Shown here: positions 8,941-17,680 of the stretch, one piece after another | How positions within the stretch are numbered: the first letter of the stretch is position 1 | Layout of the letters: every line of letters begins with the position of its first letter | From: JAGGAG01 sp031402225 | GTDB lineage: Bacteria > Gemmatimonadota > Gemmatimonadetes > Gemmatimonadales > GWC2-71-9 | Assembly (NCBI GenBank): GCA_031402225.1 | Contig: JANNSD010000121.1 | Location: 1-37,636, forward strand | DNA: 37,636 nt | Reading direction: 5' to 3' | The notes under the pieces: generated by a model | Database searches by the model: none | Told to the model about the DNA's origin: nothing | Seen by the model: the letters and a program-made list of their open reading frames with translations, nothing else | Position numbers and translations under genes: made by a program

Positions 8941-10119
8941 CTACGGCCGGATGTTGAGCCCGGTGTAGAGCAGCCACCCCGTCTCGGAGATGTCGCTGCC
9001 GCTGGCCCGCCGCCACACCCGCTCGAGGCTGACCTCGATGGCACCGTGCTGCTTGGCGAATCGCGCCCCCGTGCCCACCGACACCGAAAACTCGCTGGGC
9101 TGGACCACTGGGCCCTCGCCGATCAGGAACGGCAGGGTGCCATAGCGCACACCGACGCGCAGCGGAAACTGGGTCGCCCGGCGCGCCCGCGACGTCAGTT
9201 CACCGCCCAGGCTCAGCTCGAGACTGTTCTTCGCACCGGGCGCCCCCAGGTTCGTCAGCGACTCGTTGGCCGACGACCAGGTGCGATACACCCCCTGTGC
9301 CGACACCTCCAGGAACGGCGTGACCGCGAACAGGCCGCCCGCCGCAACGGTCCATGGAAGCCCGTAGTCCGCACCAATGGTGGTGGCGCCGCCAAAGGCC
9401 ACCGAGTCAATGTTCACGTTCGCGGTGAAGTCTTTGCGCACGAACGCCGCAAGTGTGAGCTTGTTGCTCAGCACCCGGGTCGCCCCAATGGCAAGGCCAA
9501 AGCCGGTCGTGGAGGTCTGGGCCGTCTGCAGCACCGTGGCATAGCTGGTGTCGTCGAATGCGCGCCGTGCCGCCAGGCGATTGGTACCAGTGATGAAATG
9601 CACCGCCAGCCCCACCGTCGTCCTGGGAATGGTCCGGATGGCGAAGGCCAGTTGCAGGTCGCTCAGTCCGCCCCGCGAGACCGTGGTGTCGGTGTACGCG
9701 CGCACGCTGTCGCGCAATACGATGGAGTCGCGCACCGCCAGCGTGAAGTCGCGGTCCAGGTACGTGGTGGCCCCGACACCAAAGGCATACTGCCCGTGGC
9801 GGAGTGGCGCCGTGATGTAGGTGTTCGGGAAGCGGTAGCTGCGCACATTCGCTGATCCCGCAGGCGTCTCCACCGACCGGTAGTCCGCCAGCACCGTAAA
9901 CGTCGCCGTGCCGCCCTTGAGCGTCGCCAGTGATGCCGGGCTCAGCTGCGACTGCGGATCGAAGAGCCCGCTGCTGCCACCGGCGCCCATGGCGGCCGCC
10001 GAGTAGGGGCGCCCCGGAAAACCGGGACCGCGAACGCCGAAGATGGACGACTGCGCCGCCAGCGATGCCGGGAGCACCAGCAGCCCGAGCGCGAGCCCGG
10101 CGAGCCGTCGCCCGATCAC
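8941..10119 (-). CDS. Predicted outer-membrane beta-barrel protein
   Basis: The 392-residue product has a signal peptide (IGRRLAGLALGLLVLP, then ASLAAQ with a likely cleavage site). The rest alternates short amphipathic strands and turns rich in G, T, S, Y and F, such as SYRFPNTYITAPLRHGQYAF, ending in GWLLYTGLNIRP as barrels do. The early GSSGLFDPQSQLSPA stretch is reminiscent of FadL/PorV-type proteins, but I cannot assign a family. The only fitting start is a GTG overlapping the upstream lipoprotein stop as GTGA. That coupling suggests the barrel and lipoprotein act together in the outer membrane. What it carries or binds is unknown; the cdd/deoB genes upstream make nucleosides one untested idea. 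Confidence 0.7.
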   Translation of the reverse strand: MIGRRLAGLALGLLVLPASLAAQSSIFGVRGPGFPGRPYSAAAMGAGGSSGLFDPQSQLSPASLATLKGGTATFTVLADYRSVETPAGSANVRSYRFPNTYITAPLRHGQYAFGVGATTYLDRDFTLAVRDSIVLRDSVRAYTDTTVSRGGLSDLQLAFAIRTIPRTTVGLAVHFITGTNRLAARRAFDDTSYATVLQTAQTSTTGFGLAIGATRVLSNKLTLAAFVRKDFTANVNIDSVAFGGATTIGADYGLPWTVAAGGLFAVTPFLEVSAQGVYRTWSSANESLTNLGAPGAKNSLELSLGGELTSRARRATQFPLRVGVRYGTLPFLIGEGPVVQPSEFSVSVGTGARFAKQHGAIEVSLERVWRRASGSDISETGWLLYTGLNIRP

Positions 10120-11342
10120 GGCAACACGAACTGGTACGGCCGCACGTACTCGACACGCAGGCGGGGTTGGAGCACCGGGTCGGCGGTGGAGCCGAACACC
10201 GGCACCGAGAACGACGAGGCTTCCGGCGACAGCCACACGAACAGCGCCGGGGGGCGCCCGGCATTGCCCTGCCACAGTCGCACCAGGGAGCGCACTTCGA
10301 ACGACAGCACCGCGCTGGTGGGGACCTGGAAGGTGTTGGCGGCGGTCACCTGGGGAATCAGGGGCGACTTGGCCCCCAGGTCGACCAGGATCCCCTGCAC
10401 CACCACGGTCGAATTGACATTGGGCACCCCCTCGATCGGCGCCACCGGCACGAGCTCCAGGGTGGCGCGGATGATCTCCGCCGTGTCCTTGAGCACCAGC
10501 GGCCACGGAAACCGGATGAGCGCGCGCACCGAGGGTGCGCCACCGACGAGGAGCGTGGTCGGTGTCGGCTGCGGGAACGGCACCGCGGTGACGTAGCTGT
10601 TGAAGCTGGGGATGCGGGTGATCGTCTGTCGCTGCAGCGTGGTGTCGGCGATGTCCGCGTGCACGTATGTCTGGAAGGAGGGCGCGCCGGTGCCCGCCCG
10701 CACCGAGAGGAGCCGGACGCCGGTCGCCGCGGGGGCGGTGAGCGCCACGCCCACGCGCAACACACCGGAATCCGCCGGAGTCAGCGCAATGCGGGCCAGT
10801 GTCTCCCCGCTGAAGAGCGCCGTCACCCGGCCCGTGAGCAAGGTATCCGGCACCTCCAGCGAATCCAGGAACGACTCGGGGGTAAACTCCGCCGTCAGGT
10901 CATCGAAGGTCGACGATGAGTCGGCCGTGGGCGGCAACTTGTACAGGAGCAGCACGATGCCCGGCTGGAGCGTGTCGCGCGCATCGACCGTCAGGTTGAT
11001 CCTGGCCGAGTCGATGGTGTACGACCGGAGGGTATCCTGCACGAACAACGAGTCATTGCGCCGGATGAACTGCACGAAGCCGCGCGCGTCCGCCGCCGGC
11101 AGGTTGTTGCTGACGAGGAACCCGGTTGCCTGCGCGGCGGTGACGTAACCGCTGAACGACGAATCGCTGCCCACGATCGGCGTGAGCACCGTATCGAACA
11201 CGATGATCTGCCCGCCAGGACAGAGCTCGGGGCAATTGACCGGCGTGAGGAGCCGCTCAGTGCACGCGCCCGACAGTACGGCGACCGCCCCGAGCCACGC
11301 GGGCATCGCCCAGCGCCGCCGCTTCACCAGTGGGACCGTCAC
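10116..11342 (-). CDS. Predicted secreted lipoprotein of unknown function
   Basis: The 408-residue protein begins at a GTG that overlaps the cdd stop as GTGA. It has a basic N-region (KRRRW), a hydrophobic stretch and a lipobox-like LSGAC with Cys27 as the predicted lipid attachment site; the -3 residue is Ser rather than the usual Leu/Val, so lipidation is likely but not certain. The mature part is mostly beta, rich in T, S, V, D and P, with no enzyme motif I recognise. A possible repeat of domain size is suggested by strings such as LDSLEVPDTLLTGRV and the SFEVRSLVRLWQGN block late in the protein, which resembles DNRLRE-type carbohydrate-associated domains. It is co-translated with the barrel gene downstream. 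Confidence 0.7.
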   Translation of the reverse strand: MTVPLVKRRRWAMPAWLGAVAVLSGACTERLLTPVNCPELCPGGQIIVFDTVLTPIVGSDSSFSGYVTAAQATGFLVSNNLPAADARGFVQFIRRNDSLFVQDTLRSYTIDSARINLTVDARDTLQPGIVLLLYKLPPTADSSSTFDDLTAEFTPESFLDSLEVPDTLLTGRVTALFSGETLARIALTPADSGVLRVGVALTAPAATGVRLLSVRAGTGAPSFQTYVHADIADTTLQRQTITRIPSFNSYVTAVPFPQPTPTTLLVGGAPSVRALIRFPWPLVLKDTAEIIRATLELVPVAPIEGVPNVNSTVVVQGILVDLGAKSPLIPQVTAANTFQVPTSAVLSFEVRSLVRLWQGNAGRPPALFVWLSPEASSFSVPVFGSTADPVLQPRLRVEYVRPYQFVLP

Positions 11343-11725
11343 GCCAGCATGCCGGGGCCAAAGGCGTCGGGCAGGAGATGGCGCAGTGTCCACGTAACCC
11401 GTGTGCCCGGGCCCACTGATTCACCCGTCAGGCCCAGTCCGAACTCGGCCAGCACCTGGCGGCAGGCACCGCAGGGCATCGCCGGCGGCTCGCGGCCGAC
11501 CACGATCACCATTCGCCGGAAACGCCGGGCCCCAGCCGTCACCGCCGACGCCACCGCCGCGCGCTCGGCGCAGATCGTGAGCCCGAAGGACGCGTTCTCG
11601 ATGTTGCAGCCGGTGTAGATCTGCCCATCCTCCGCCTCGAGTGCCGCGCCGACCTGGTACTTCGAGTACGGGGCATAAGCCTGCTGCTGCGCGCGGCGCG
11701 CCGCCGCGACCAGCGTTTCAGTCAC
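11339..11725 (-). CDS. cdd: Cytidine deaminase
   Basis: Cdd deaminates cytidine and deoxycytidine to uridine and deoxyuridine for pyrimidine salvage. The 128-residue size is right for the homotetrameric short form. The zinc and catalytic residues are all visible: C52-A-E54 in TICAERAA and C85/C88 in PCGACRQVLAEF, and the substrate motif CNIENASFG is at 40-48. The GTG start (TETLVAAARRAQ) overlaps the last 8 bases of deoB; a longer in-frame start at 11809 would read deoB out of frame. The stop overlaps the lipoprotein start by GTGA. With deoB upstream it forms a nucleoside-salvage pair. Confidence 0.96.
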   Translation of the reverse strand: MTETLVAAARRAQQQAYAPYSKYQVGAALEAEDGQIYTGCNIENASFGLTICAERAAVASAVTAGARRFRRMVIVVGREPPAMPCGACRQVLAEFGLGLTGESVGPGTRVTWTLRHLLPDAFGPGMLA

Positions 11726-12893
11726 GCCAGACCTCAGGAAGAAATGAATCGCCGGCGGGCAACATCGCCACGCCAAGGAACTCCGCCACCGTCTGCCCCA
11801 CATCGGCAAAGCTGCGCCGCACGCCCAGTGCGACCGGCTGCACCTTCGGGCCCCAGACCAGCAGCGGCACCACCTCGCGCGAGTGATCGGTGGAGGGCGT
11901 CGTGGGATCGTTGCCGTGGTCCGCGGTGAAGATAATCAGGTCGTCCGCCCTGCCTGAGCCGAGCAGGCCCGGCAGGGCAGTATCCAGGTCGAGCAGCCCG
12001 CGGTGGAACCCGGGCACGTCGTTGCGATGGCCCCAGGTCTGGTCGAATTCGATCACGTTGGCGAACAGGAAGCCGCGCGGCATGCCAGCCAGGGCATCGC
12101 CGATGAGCCGGTATGCCTCGGCGTTCGTGGCGGTGTGCCGGCTGCTGATGCCCCGCCCCGCGAACAGGTCATCCACCTTCCCCACGCCGACCACCGGCAC
12201 CTGGGCATCTGCCAGCCGGTCGAGCAGCGTCGGCCCCGGTGGTGCGAGGCTGAAGTCCTTGCGGCGCGCCGTGCGCGTCCAATGACCCGGCGACCCCGTG
12301 AACGGCCGGGCGATGACCCGCGACACCGCGTGCGCCCCCGTCATCAGCTCCCGCGCGATGCCGCACGCGCGATACAGCTCGACGAGCGGCACCGTCTCCT
12401 CGTGCGCCGCCACCTGGAAGACGCTGTCGGCCGAGGTGTACACGATCCAGTCGCCGGTTTGAATGTGCTCGGCGCCGAGCTCATCGAGGATCACCGTACC
12501 CGAGGCCGCGCGGTTCCCCAGCACGCCGCGTCCGGTGCGGCGCGAGAACTCCGCGAGGAGTTCCGCCGGAAAGCCGTTCGGGTAGGTGGCGAACGGCCGG
12601 GGCAGCACCACTCCGCAGAGTTCCCAGTGGCCCGTCGTGCTGTCCTTGCCCGGGCTGCGCGGCTCGGCCGTGCCATGCGCCGCCATCGGTGCCATGACCG
12701 GCGCCACACCCTTGATCGGTGCGCAGCGCCCGAGCCCGAGGCGCTCCAAATTGGGCAGCGTGAGCCCACCGACTGCGCGCGCGATGTTGCCCAGCGTGTC
12801 GCTGCCGGCGTCGCCATAGGCGGCCGTGTCGGGCGCCGGCCCGCATCCCAGGCCATCCAGCACGATGATCGCCGCCCGGCGCGCGCCGCTCAC
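11718..12893 (-). CDS. deoB: Phosphopentomutase
   Basis: DeoB interconverts (deoxy)ribose-1-phosphate and -5-phosphate, linking nucleoside breakdown to central metabolism. The 391-residue protein has the alkaline-phosphatase-like metal sites: D13 in IIVLDGLGCGPAPD, the phospho-threonine region GKDSTTGHWE (T86/T87), FDQTWGHRND and FTADHGNDPTTPSTDHSRE. Other family blocks are YTSADSVFQVAAHEE and GVGKVDDLFAGRG. The GTG start overlaps the alr stop as GTGA, and the end overlaps cdd by 8 bases. No thymidine or purine phosphorylase gene, the usual partner, is seen in the window. Confidence 0.96.
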   Translation of the reverse strand: MSGARRAAIIVLDGLGCGPAPDTAAYGDAGSDTLGNIARAVGGLTLPNLERLGLGRCAPIKGVAPVMAPMAAHGTAEPRSPGKDSTTGHWELCGVVLPRPFATYPNGFPAELLAEFSRRTGRGVLGNRAASGTVILDELGAEHIQTGDWIVYTSADSVFQVAAHEETVPLVELYRACGIARELMTGAHAVSRVIARPFTGSPGHWTRTARRKDFSLAPPGPTLLDRLADAQVPVVGVGKVDDLFAGRGISSRHTATNAEAYRLIGDALAGMPRGFLFANVIEFDQTWGHRNDVPGFHRGLLDLDTALPGLLGSGRADDLIIFTADHGNDPTTPSTDHSREVVPLLVWGPKVQPVALGVRRSFADVGQTVAEFLGVAMLPAGDSFLPEVWRD

Positions 12894-13960
12894 GCTGCCG
12901 CGCTGCCATAGCAGCGCTCGACGCGACGCGAGATCGACGTGAGCAGCTCGTAGCTGATCGTGCCGGCCGCCACCGCCTGCTGGTCCAGCGTCACGATGCC
13001 ACCGAACACCGTCGCGACTTCACCAAGCGACGCACCGGACTCGATCATTGTCATGTCCATCGTGACGCGTCCGAGGATAGGGCACCGCCGTCCGCCGAGC
13101 TCGACGGCGCCGCGGTTGGAGAGCGCCCGTGGCAGCCCGTCGCCATAGCCGATACCGAGCGTCGCCGCCGCGACCGGGCCGAGCGCAATCCAGGTGGCGC
13201 CGTAGCTCACCGAATCGCCGGCCTGCAGCTGGCGCGTCGCCACCACGCGCGCGCACAACCGGGCCACCGGCTCCGGTGCGACGCCGCCCGCCGCGCCGCC
13301 GTAGAGGAAGATCCCCGGCCGCACGAGGTCGGCGGCGTAGCGGGTACCCGCCAGCGCCGCGGCACTACTCGCGGCGTGCACCAGCGGCGGGCGCGAGGGC
13401 AGCGCGCGCAGCACCATCTCGAACCGCTCCCACTGTGCCTGCGTCGCGTTGGGGTCAGTATCCGGCGAATGGAAGTGGGTGAACACGCCCTCCCAGCCAC
13501 GCGCGCCCGTGAGCAGCCGCGCCGCGTCCGCCAGGGCGGTGCCGTCGCTCCAGCGCACCCCCGCCCGGGCCATCCCGGTATCGATTTCGAGGTGAAAGGG
13601 CCTCCCGTCCGGAAGCCATGCACCAAGGGATGCGAGGTCCCCCAGCGTCGGTCGGAGGTCGTGCGCCACGCATTCAGCGAGTCCGCTCGGCCCCAGGGGG
13701 GAGAACACCACGATCGGGCGCGTAACGCCAGCGGCACGCAGTTCCGCACCCTCGGCGGTCGTCGCCACGCCGAAGCCCCACGGATCGAGCGCCTCCAGCG
13801 CCCGGCTCACCGGCACGGCTCCCAGTCCGTAGCCGTTAGCTTTCACCATCGGCAGGAGCCGGGCGCGCGACCGATGCATGATGGTGCGCGCGTTGCGCAC
13901 CAGTGCCGTGAGATCCACGTCTACCCATGCGCGCTGCGGTGCCGGCGTCGGTATCGTCAT
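12890..13960 (-). CDS. alr: Alanine racemase
   Basis: Alr makes D-alanine for peptidoglycan using pyridoxal phosphate. The 356-residue protein carries the PLP lysine K40 in PMVKANGYGLG, the second catalytic base Y253 in SVSYGATW, and the family blocks GFGVATTAEG, HLEIDTGMARAG, HAASSAA, RPGIFLYG and GRVTMDMTM. The ATG at 13960 is preferred to one at 13,990-14,010, which would run into mazG. It is the first gene of the five-gene minus-strand operon and lies 32 bases from the divergent mazG start, so promoters for the two genes must be compact or extend into coding sequence. Confidence 0.95.
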   Translation of the reverse strand: MTIPTPAPQRAWVDVDLTALVRNARTIMHRSRARLLPMVKANGYGLGAVPVSRALEALDPWGFGVATTAEGAELRAAGVTRPIVVFSPLGPSGLAECVAHDLRPTLGDLASLGAWLPDGRPFHLEIDTGMARAGVRWSDGTALADAARLLTGARGWEGVFTHFHSPDTDPNATQAQWERFEMVLRALPSRPPLVHAASSAAALAGTRYAADLVRPGIFLYGGAAGGVAPEPVARLCARVVATRQLQAGDSVSYGATWIALGPVAAATLGIGYGDGLPRALSNRGAVELGGRRCPILGRVTMDMTMIESGASLGEVATVFGGIVTLDQQAVAAGTISYELLTSISRRVERCYGSAAA

Positions 13961-13992
13961 GTCGGCGCGTAAGCTACCGGGACGGAGAACCC

Positions 13993-14781
13993 ATGCAAGA
14001 CAGGCCACCGCTGGAGCGGGTACTCGACCTCGTGAAGGACCTGCGCGTGCGCTGCGCGTGGGATCGGTCGCAGACGCGCGAGACGCTGCGCCCCTACCTG
14101 GTCGAGGAAGTACTCGAGCTCGATCACGCGCTGCGCGAGGAGGACCCCGAGGCCATCCGCGGAGAGCTGGGCGACTTCCTGCTCCACCTCGCCTGGCAGT
14201 TCGTGATCGCGGAGGAGCGGGGTGAAGCCACGCCCGACGACATCGCCGACCGGGTGGTGCGGAAAATGGAGCGCCGCCATCCGCACCTCTTCAACCTCGG
14301 GCCGCGGGAACCGTGGGAGCAGCTCAAGCGGAAGGAAGGACGGAAGGGCCTGCTGGAGGGCCTGCCCCCGACCCTGCCCGACCTCCTCATGGCGTACCGG
14401 CTGCAGGAGCGCGCCGCCAGCATGGGCTTCGACTGGCCCGACGTCGGTGGCCCGCTCAACAAGGTGCGGGAAGAACTCGCGGAGGTGGAAGAGGAATTGT
14501 CAGTCGGTCAGGATGGCCACGATGCCCTGGCCGACGAGATCGGCGACCTCCTCTTCGCGGTCGTCAACGTCGCGCGAAAGGCCAGCGTCCAGCCGGGCCC
14601 GGCGCTCGATCGCACCAACGCCAAGTTCCGCCGCCGCTTCGCCGAGATCGAGCGGATGGCGGCGGAAAAGGGCCTGGACATGCACACGGCGGGACTTGAA
14701 GTACTCGACCAACTTTGGGACGAAACAAAACAGCGTGAGGAGGAACTGCGACTGCGCAAGGAGGAACAGCGACTGCGGTAA
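13993..14781 (+). CDS. mazG: Nucleoside triphosphate pyrophosphohydrolase MazG, with repeat-encoded tail
   Basis: MazG hydrolyses NTPs or dNTPs to monophosphates and pyrophosphate, a house-cleaning and stress-linked activity. The 262-residue protein has two MazG domains: the first has EExxE (E38, E39, E42) and E58xxD61 in GELGDFLLH, the second EELAEVEEEL and DEIGDLLFAVVNVARK. The block CAWDRSQTRETLRPYLVEE is the typical start. After the normal end (LEVLDQLWDETKQ) come about 15 residues, REEELRLRKEEQRLR, as two 7-residue units. These and the TAA stop are encoded by a dispersed repeat found elsewhere in the window. The tail is probably neutral addition rather than family sequence. Confidence 0.93.
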   Translation: MQDRPPLERVLDLVKDLRVRCAWDRSQTRETLRPYLVEEVLELDHALREEDPEAIRGELGDFLLHLAWQFVIAEERGEATPDDIADRVVRKMERRHPHLFNLGPREPWEQLKRKEGRKGLLEGLPPTLPDLLMAYRLQERAASMGFDWPDVGGPLNKVREELAEVEEELSVGQDGHDALADEIGDLLFAVVNVARKASVQPGPALDRTNAKFRRRFAEIERMAAEKGLDMHTAGLEVLDQLWDETKQREEELRLRKEEQRLR

Positions 14782-14834
14782 CCGCTGTTTCGGTTCCTCC
14801 TCACGCCGTTTCAGTTCCCCCCTACGCTGTTCAG
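14733..14834. repeat. Copy 2 of the GAGGAGGAAC repeat: inverted repeat spanning the mazG stop
   Basis: GCGTGAGGAGGAAC (14733-14746) and its exact complement GTTCCTCCTCACGC (14793-14806) form a perfect 14-bp inverted repeat. A second left unit (AAGGAGGAAC at 14758-14767) is offset by 21 bases. The centre GCGGTAACCGC folds on itself and contains the mazG TAA. A degenerate right unit continues to about 14834, three bases from the asnS stop. Because mazG and asnS converge here, the hairpin could terminate both, though no U-tract is seen. Bases 14769-14790 are identical to 20889-20910. Confidence 0.85.
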
Positions 14835-16130
14835 CTACGGATACAGCCTGTGCAGTTGTCTTGGGAAGGCGATGGCTTCGCGGACGTGTTGTATCCCGCA
14901 GATCCACGCCACCGTCCGCTCCACACCCAGCCCGAACCCCGAGTGCACGAACGTGCCGTACTTCCGCAGGTCCAGGTACCAGCGATACGCCTCCGGATCG
15001 AGGTCCTGCGCCTTGATGCGCGCCAGCAGGAGGTCGTAGTCGTCCTCCCGCTGTGACCCGCCGATGATCTCCCCGTAGCCCTCGGGCGCCAGGCAGTCGT
15101 TGTTCAGCACCGTCCGCGGGTCCTCAGGATTCTCCTTCATGTAGAACGCCTTCACGCCCTTGGGATAGTTGTAGACGAACACCGGGCGATCGTACTGCTG
15201 CGCCAGCAGTGTCTCGTCGTCCCCACCCAGGTCGTGTCCCCACTGCATGTCGGAGCCGAGGCGGTTGAGGGTCGCCACTGCGTCGGTGTAGCTGATGCGC
15301 GCGAACGGCGGCTTCACCCGCTCGAGGGGCGCCGTGTCGCGCTCCAGCTCCTTCAGCGGCTCGGCGCAACGATCGAGGGCCCGCGCCACGAGGTAGCTCA
15401 CGAACTCTTCCTGCAGCCGCATGTTGTCGTTCGAGTCGTTGAACGCCACCTCCGGTTCCACCATCCAGAACTCGGTGAGGTGCCGGCGGGTCTTCGACTT
15501 CTCCGCCCGGAACGTGGGGCCGAAGCAGTACACCCGGCCCAGCGCCGCCGCCGCCGCCTCGACGTAGAGTTGCCCCGTCTGCGCCAGGTACGCCTTGCCG
15601 AGGTCGAAGTAGTCGGTGGAGAAGAGGTTGCCGGCCTCCTCGCCGATGGCCCCGGTGAGGATCGGCGTATCCACCAGCACGAAGTCGCGCTGGTAAAAGA
15701 AGTCGCGGATCGACTGCACCACCTCGTGCCGTACCCGGGCGATCGCCACCTGCCGCCGGCTGCGCAGCCACAGGTGCCGGTGCTCGAACAGGAACTGGGT
15801 GCCGTGCTCCTTCGGCGACACCGGGAAGTCCACGCTCCGGCCCAGCACCTCGAGCCCGGTCACCGTCAGCTCGACCCCGGCCGGCGCCCGCGGGTCCTCC
15901 CGGACCACGCCGGTCACCGCCACCGACGATTCCTGGGCCAGGGTCAGGAAGAGGGCCCAGGTATCGTCCGTCACCTCGCGCCTCGAGAGCACGCCCTGCA
16001 CGGAGCCCGACCCGTCGCGGAGCACGACAAACGCGATCTTCCCGCTGGACCGGGTGGTCATGATCCAGCCGCGGAGCGTCACCGTCTCGCCGACGAGGCG
16101 CGGGAGTTCGTTGATGTAGGTCTGTGTCAT
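14835..16130 (-). CDS. asnS: Asparaginyl-tRNA synthetase
   Basis: AsnS charges tRNA-Asn with asparagine. The 431-residue class II enzyme has an N-terminal OB-fold anticodon domain (LRGWIMTTRSSGKIAFVVLRDG). Motif 2 includes FRAEKSKTRRHLTEF followed by MVEPE, and motif 3 is GFGLGVERTVAWICG. The NPEDPRTVLNNDCLAPEGYGE block and ALDRC insertion are typical of AsnRS rather than AspRS. Its presence implies direct Asn-tRNA charging, although a transamidation route elsewhere cannot be excluded. It diverges from gdh across 128 bases and converges with mazG. Confidence 0.95.
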   Translation of the reverse strand: MTQTYINELPRLVGETVTLRGWIMTTRSSGKIAFVVLRDGSGSVQGVLSRREVTDDTWALFLTLAQESSVAVTGVVREDPRAPAGVELTVTGLEVLGRSVDFPVSPKEHGTQFLFEHRHLWLRSRRQVAIARVRHEVVQSIRDFFYQRDFVLVDTPILTGAIGEEAGNLFSTDYFDLGKAYLAQTGQLYVEAAAAALGRVYCFGPTFRAEKSKTRRHLTEFWMVEPEVAFNDSNDNMRLQEEFVSYLVARALDRCAEPLKELERDTAPLERVKPPFARISYTDAVATLNRLGSDMQWGHDLGGDDETLLAQQYDRPVFVYNYPKGVKAFYMKENPEDPRTVLNNDCLAPEGYGEIIGGSQREDDYDLLLARIKAQDLDPEAYRWYLDLRKYGTFVHSGFGLGVERTVAWICGIQHVREAIAFPRQLHRLYP

Positions 16131-16170
16131 GGCGGGAGGGAGATTACTGGCCGGTCACCCGAGCGTCAAC

Positions 16171-16198
16171 TTGCGGCGGGCGGGCGGCTTCGCATATT
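16171..16198 (+). promoter_or_regulatory. Weak candidate sigma70-type promoter for gdh
   Basis: TTGCGG at 16171-16176 is followed after 16 bases by CATATT at 16193-16198, about 60 bases before the gdh ATG. Each box matches the consensus only partly. GGAG at 16250-16253 would serve as the ribosome site, 5 bases before the ATG. The region is shared with the divergent asnS. Confidence 0.3.
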
Positions 16199-16258
16199 CC
16201 CCGGCCTACCGCCCTCCCCGCATGCCATTGGACGACCGATCCACCAACCGGAGCCGTC

Positions 16259-17674
16259 ATGTCCCAGGGTGCCAGCTTTCTCGCGCAGGTCGAGGCCAGC
16301 TTTGACCGTGCGGCCGCGCTGACGAAACATCATCCCACGCTCCTCGGCCAGATCCGGCAGTGCAATACGGTGGTGAAGTTCAGCTTTCCCCTGCGCCGCG
16401 ACGACGGCACGCTCGAAACGATCCACGCCTGGCGCGCCGAGCACAGCCAGCACAAGCTGCCCACCAAGGGCGGCATCCGGTACGACATCAACGTCGATGC
16501 CGAGGAGACGATGGCCCTCGCCGCGCTGATGACCTACAAGTGCGCGGTGGTCGACGTGCCCTTCGGCGGCGCCAAGGGTGGCATCGCCATCTCCCGGCAC
16601 AAGTTCTCCGAGGGCGAACTCGAGCGTATTACCCGCCGGTACACCTTCGAGCTCGTCCGCAAGAACTACATCGGGCCCGGCATCGACGTCCCCGCCCCTG
16701 ACTTCGGCACCGGCCCCAGGGAAATGGCGTGGATCGCCGACACCTACGCCCAGATCCGATCCGACGACCTCAACGCCCTGGGCTGCGTCACCGGCAAGCC
16801 GGTACAACTGGGGGGCATCCGCGGTCGCACCGAGGCCACTGGTCGCGGCGTCTTCTTCGGGGTGCGCGAGGCGTGCGACGTGGTCGAGGACATGAAGGCG
16901 CTCGGACTCGCGCCGGGGCTCGCCGGCAAGCGTGTGGTGGTCCAGGGCCTGGGGAACGTTGGGTATCACGCCGCCAAGTTCCTGGAGGAAGGCGGTGCCG
17001 TCATTGTCGGCATCGCCGAGCGCGAGGGCGCGATCCACAATCCCAGGGGCCTCGACCTGGAAAAGGTCGTGGCCCACCGCAAGGCGAGCGGCAGCTGCCT
17101 CAACTACCCCGGCGCCACGAACATCTCCCCTTCGCTCGCCGCCCTCGAACTCGACTGCGAGATCATCGTCCCCGCCGCCCTCGAGCAGCAGATCACCGCC
17201 GAGAACGCGCCCAGGATCAAGGCGAAGATCATCGCCGAGGGCGCCAATGGCCCCACCACCAGCGAAGCGGACGCGATCCTGCAGCAGCGCGGGGTCCTGG
17301 TCCTGCCCGATCTCTACCTCAATGCCGGTGGCGTCACCGTCTCCTACTTCGAGTGGCTCAAGAACCTGTCGCACGTGCGCTTCGGACGCATGGAAAAGCG
17401 CTTCGATGAGGGCTTTGCCCGGGGCCTGTTGGGCGGTGTCGAGCGGCTCACCGCCAAGTCGCTCGGACCGCTGGAGAAGGCAGACCTCCCCCGCGGCGCT
17501 GACGAGATCGATCTCGTCAACTCCGGGCTCGAAGAGACGATGATCGAGGCGTACCGGGGTGTGCGCGACACAAAGGTGGCGCTGGGTACCGGGGTGGACC
17601 TGCGCACCGCCGCCATGGTGACGGCGATCGACAAGGTGGCGGTGATCTATCGGGAAATGGGGATCTTCCCGTAA
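16259..17674 (+). CDS. Glu/Leu/Phe/Val dehydrogenase, probably glutamate dehydrogenase
   Basis: The enzyme oxidatively deaminates an amino acid, most likely glutamate to 2-oxoglutarate, with NAD(P). The 471-residue protein has the family lysines K70 (KLPTKGGIRYD), K94 and catalytic K106 (VPFGGAKGGI), and the catalytic aspartate D148 in PAPDFGTGPREMAWI, where most family members have V or M for F149. The Rossmann nucleotide site is GLGNVGYHAAKFL and a late block is GANGPTTSEAD. Length and K70/K94 favour glutamate over leucine or phenylalanine dehydrogenase, but substrate choice is inferred. The ATG at 16259 has GGAG just upstream; an in-frame start at 16124 would read through the promoter region. 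Confidence 0.88.
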   Translation: MSQGASFLAQVEASFDRAAALTKHHPTLLGQIRQCNTVVKFSFPLRRDDGTLETIHAWRAEHSQHKLPTKGGIRYDINVDAEETMALAALMTYKCAVVDVPFGGAKGGIAISRHKFSEGELERITRRYTFELVRKNYIGPGIDVPAPDFGTGPREMAWIADTYAQIRSDDLNALGCVTGKPVQLGGIRGRTEATGRGVFFGVREACDVVEDMKALGLAPGLAGKRVVVQGLGNVGYHAAKFLEEGGAVIVGIAEREGAIHNPRGLDLEKVVAHRKASGSCLNYPGATNISPSLAALELDCEIIVPAALEQQITAENAPRIKAKIIAEGANGPTTSEADAILQQRGVLVLPDLYLNAGGVTVSYFEWLKNLSHVRFGRMEKRFDEGFARGLLGGVERLTAKSLGPLEKADLPRGADEIDLVNSGLEETMIEAYRGVRDTKVALGTGVDLRTAAMVTAIDKVAVIYREMGIFP

Positions 17675-17680
17675 ACCATT

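Noticed and set aside
14782..14834. Classical rho-independent terminator between mazG and asnS
   Set aside because: A hairpin is possible but no run of T follows the stem on either strand, so it is recorded as a repeat only.
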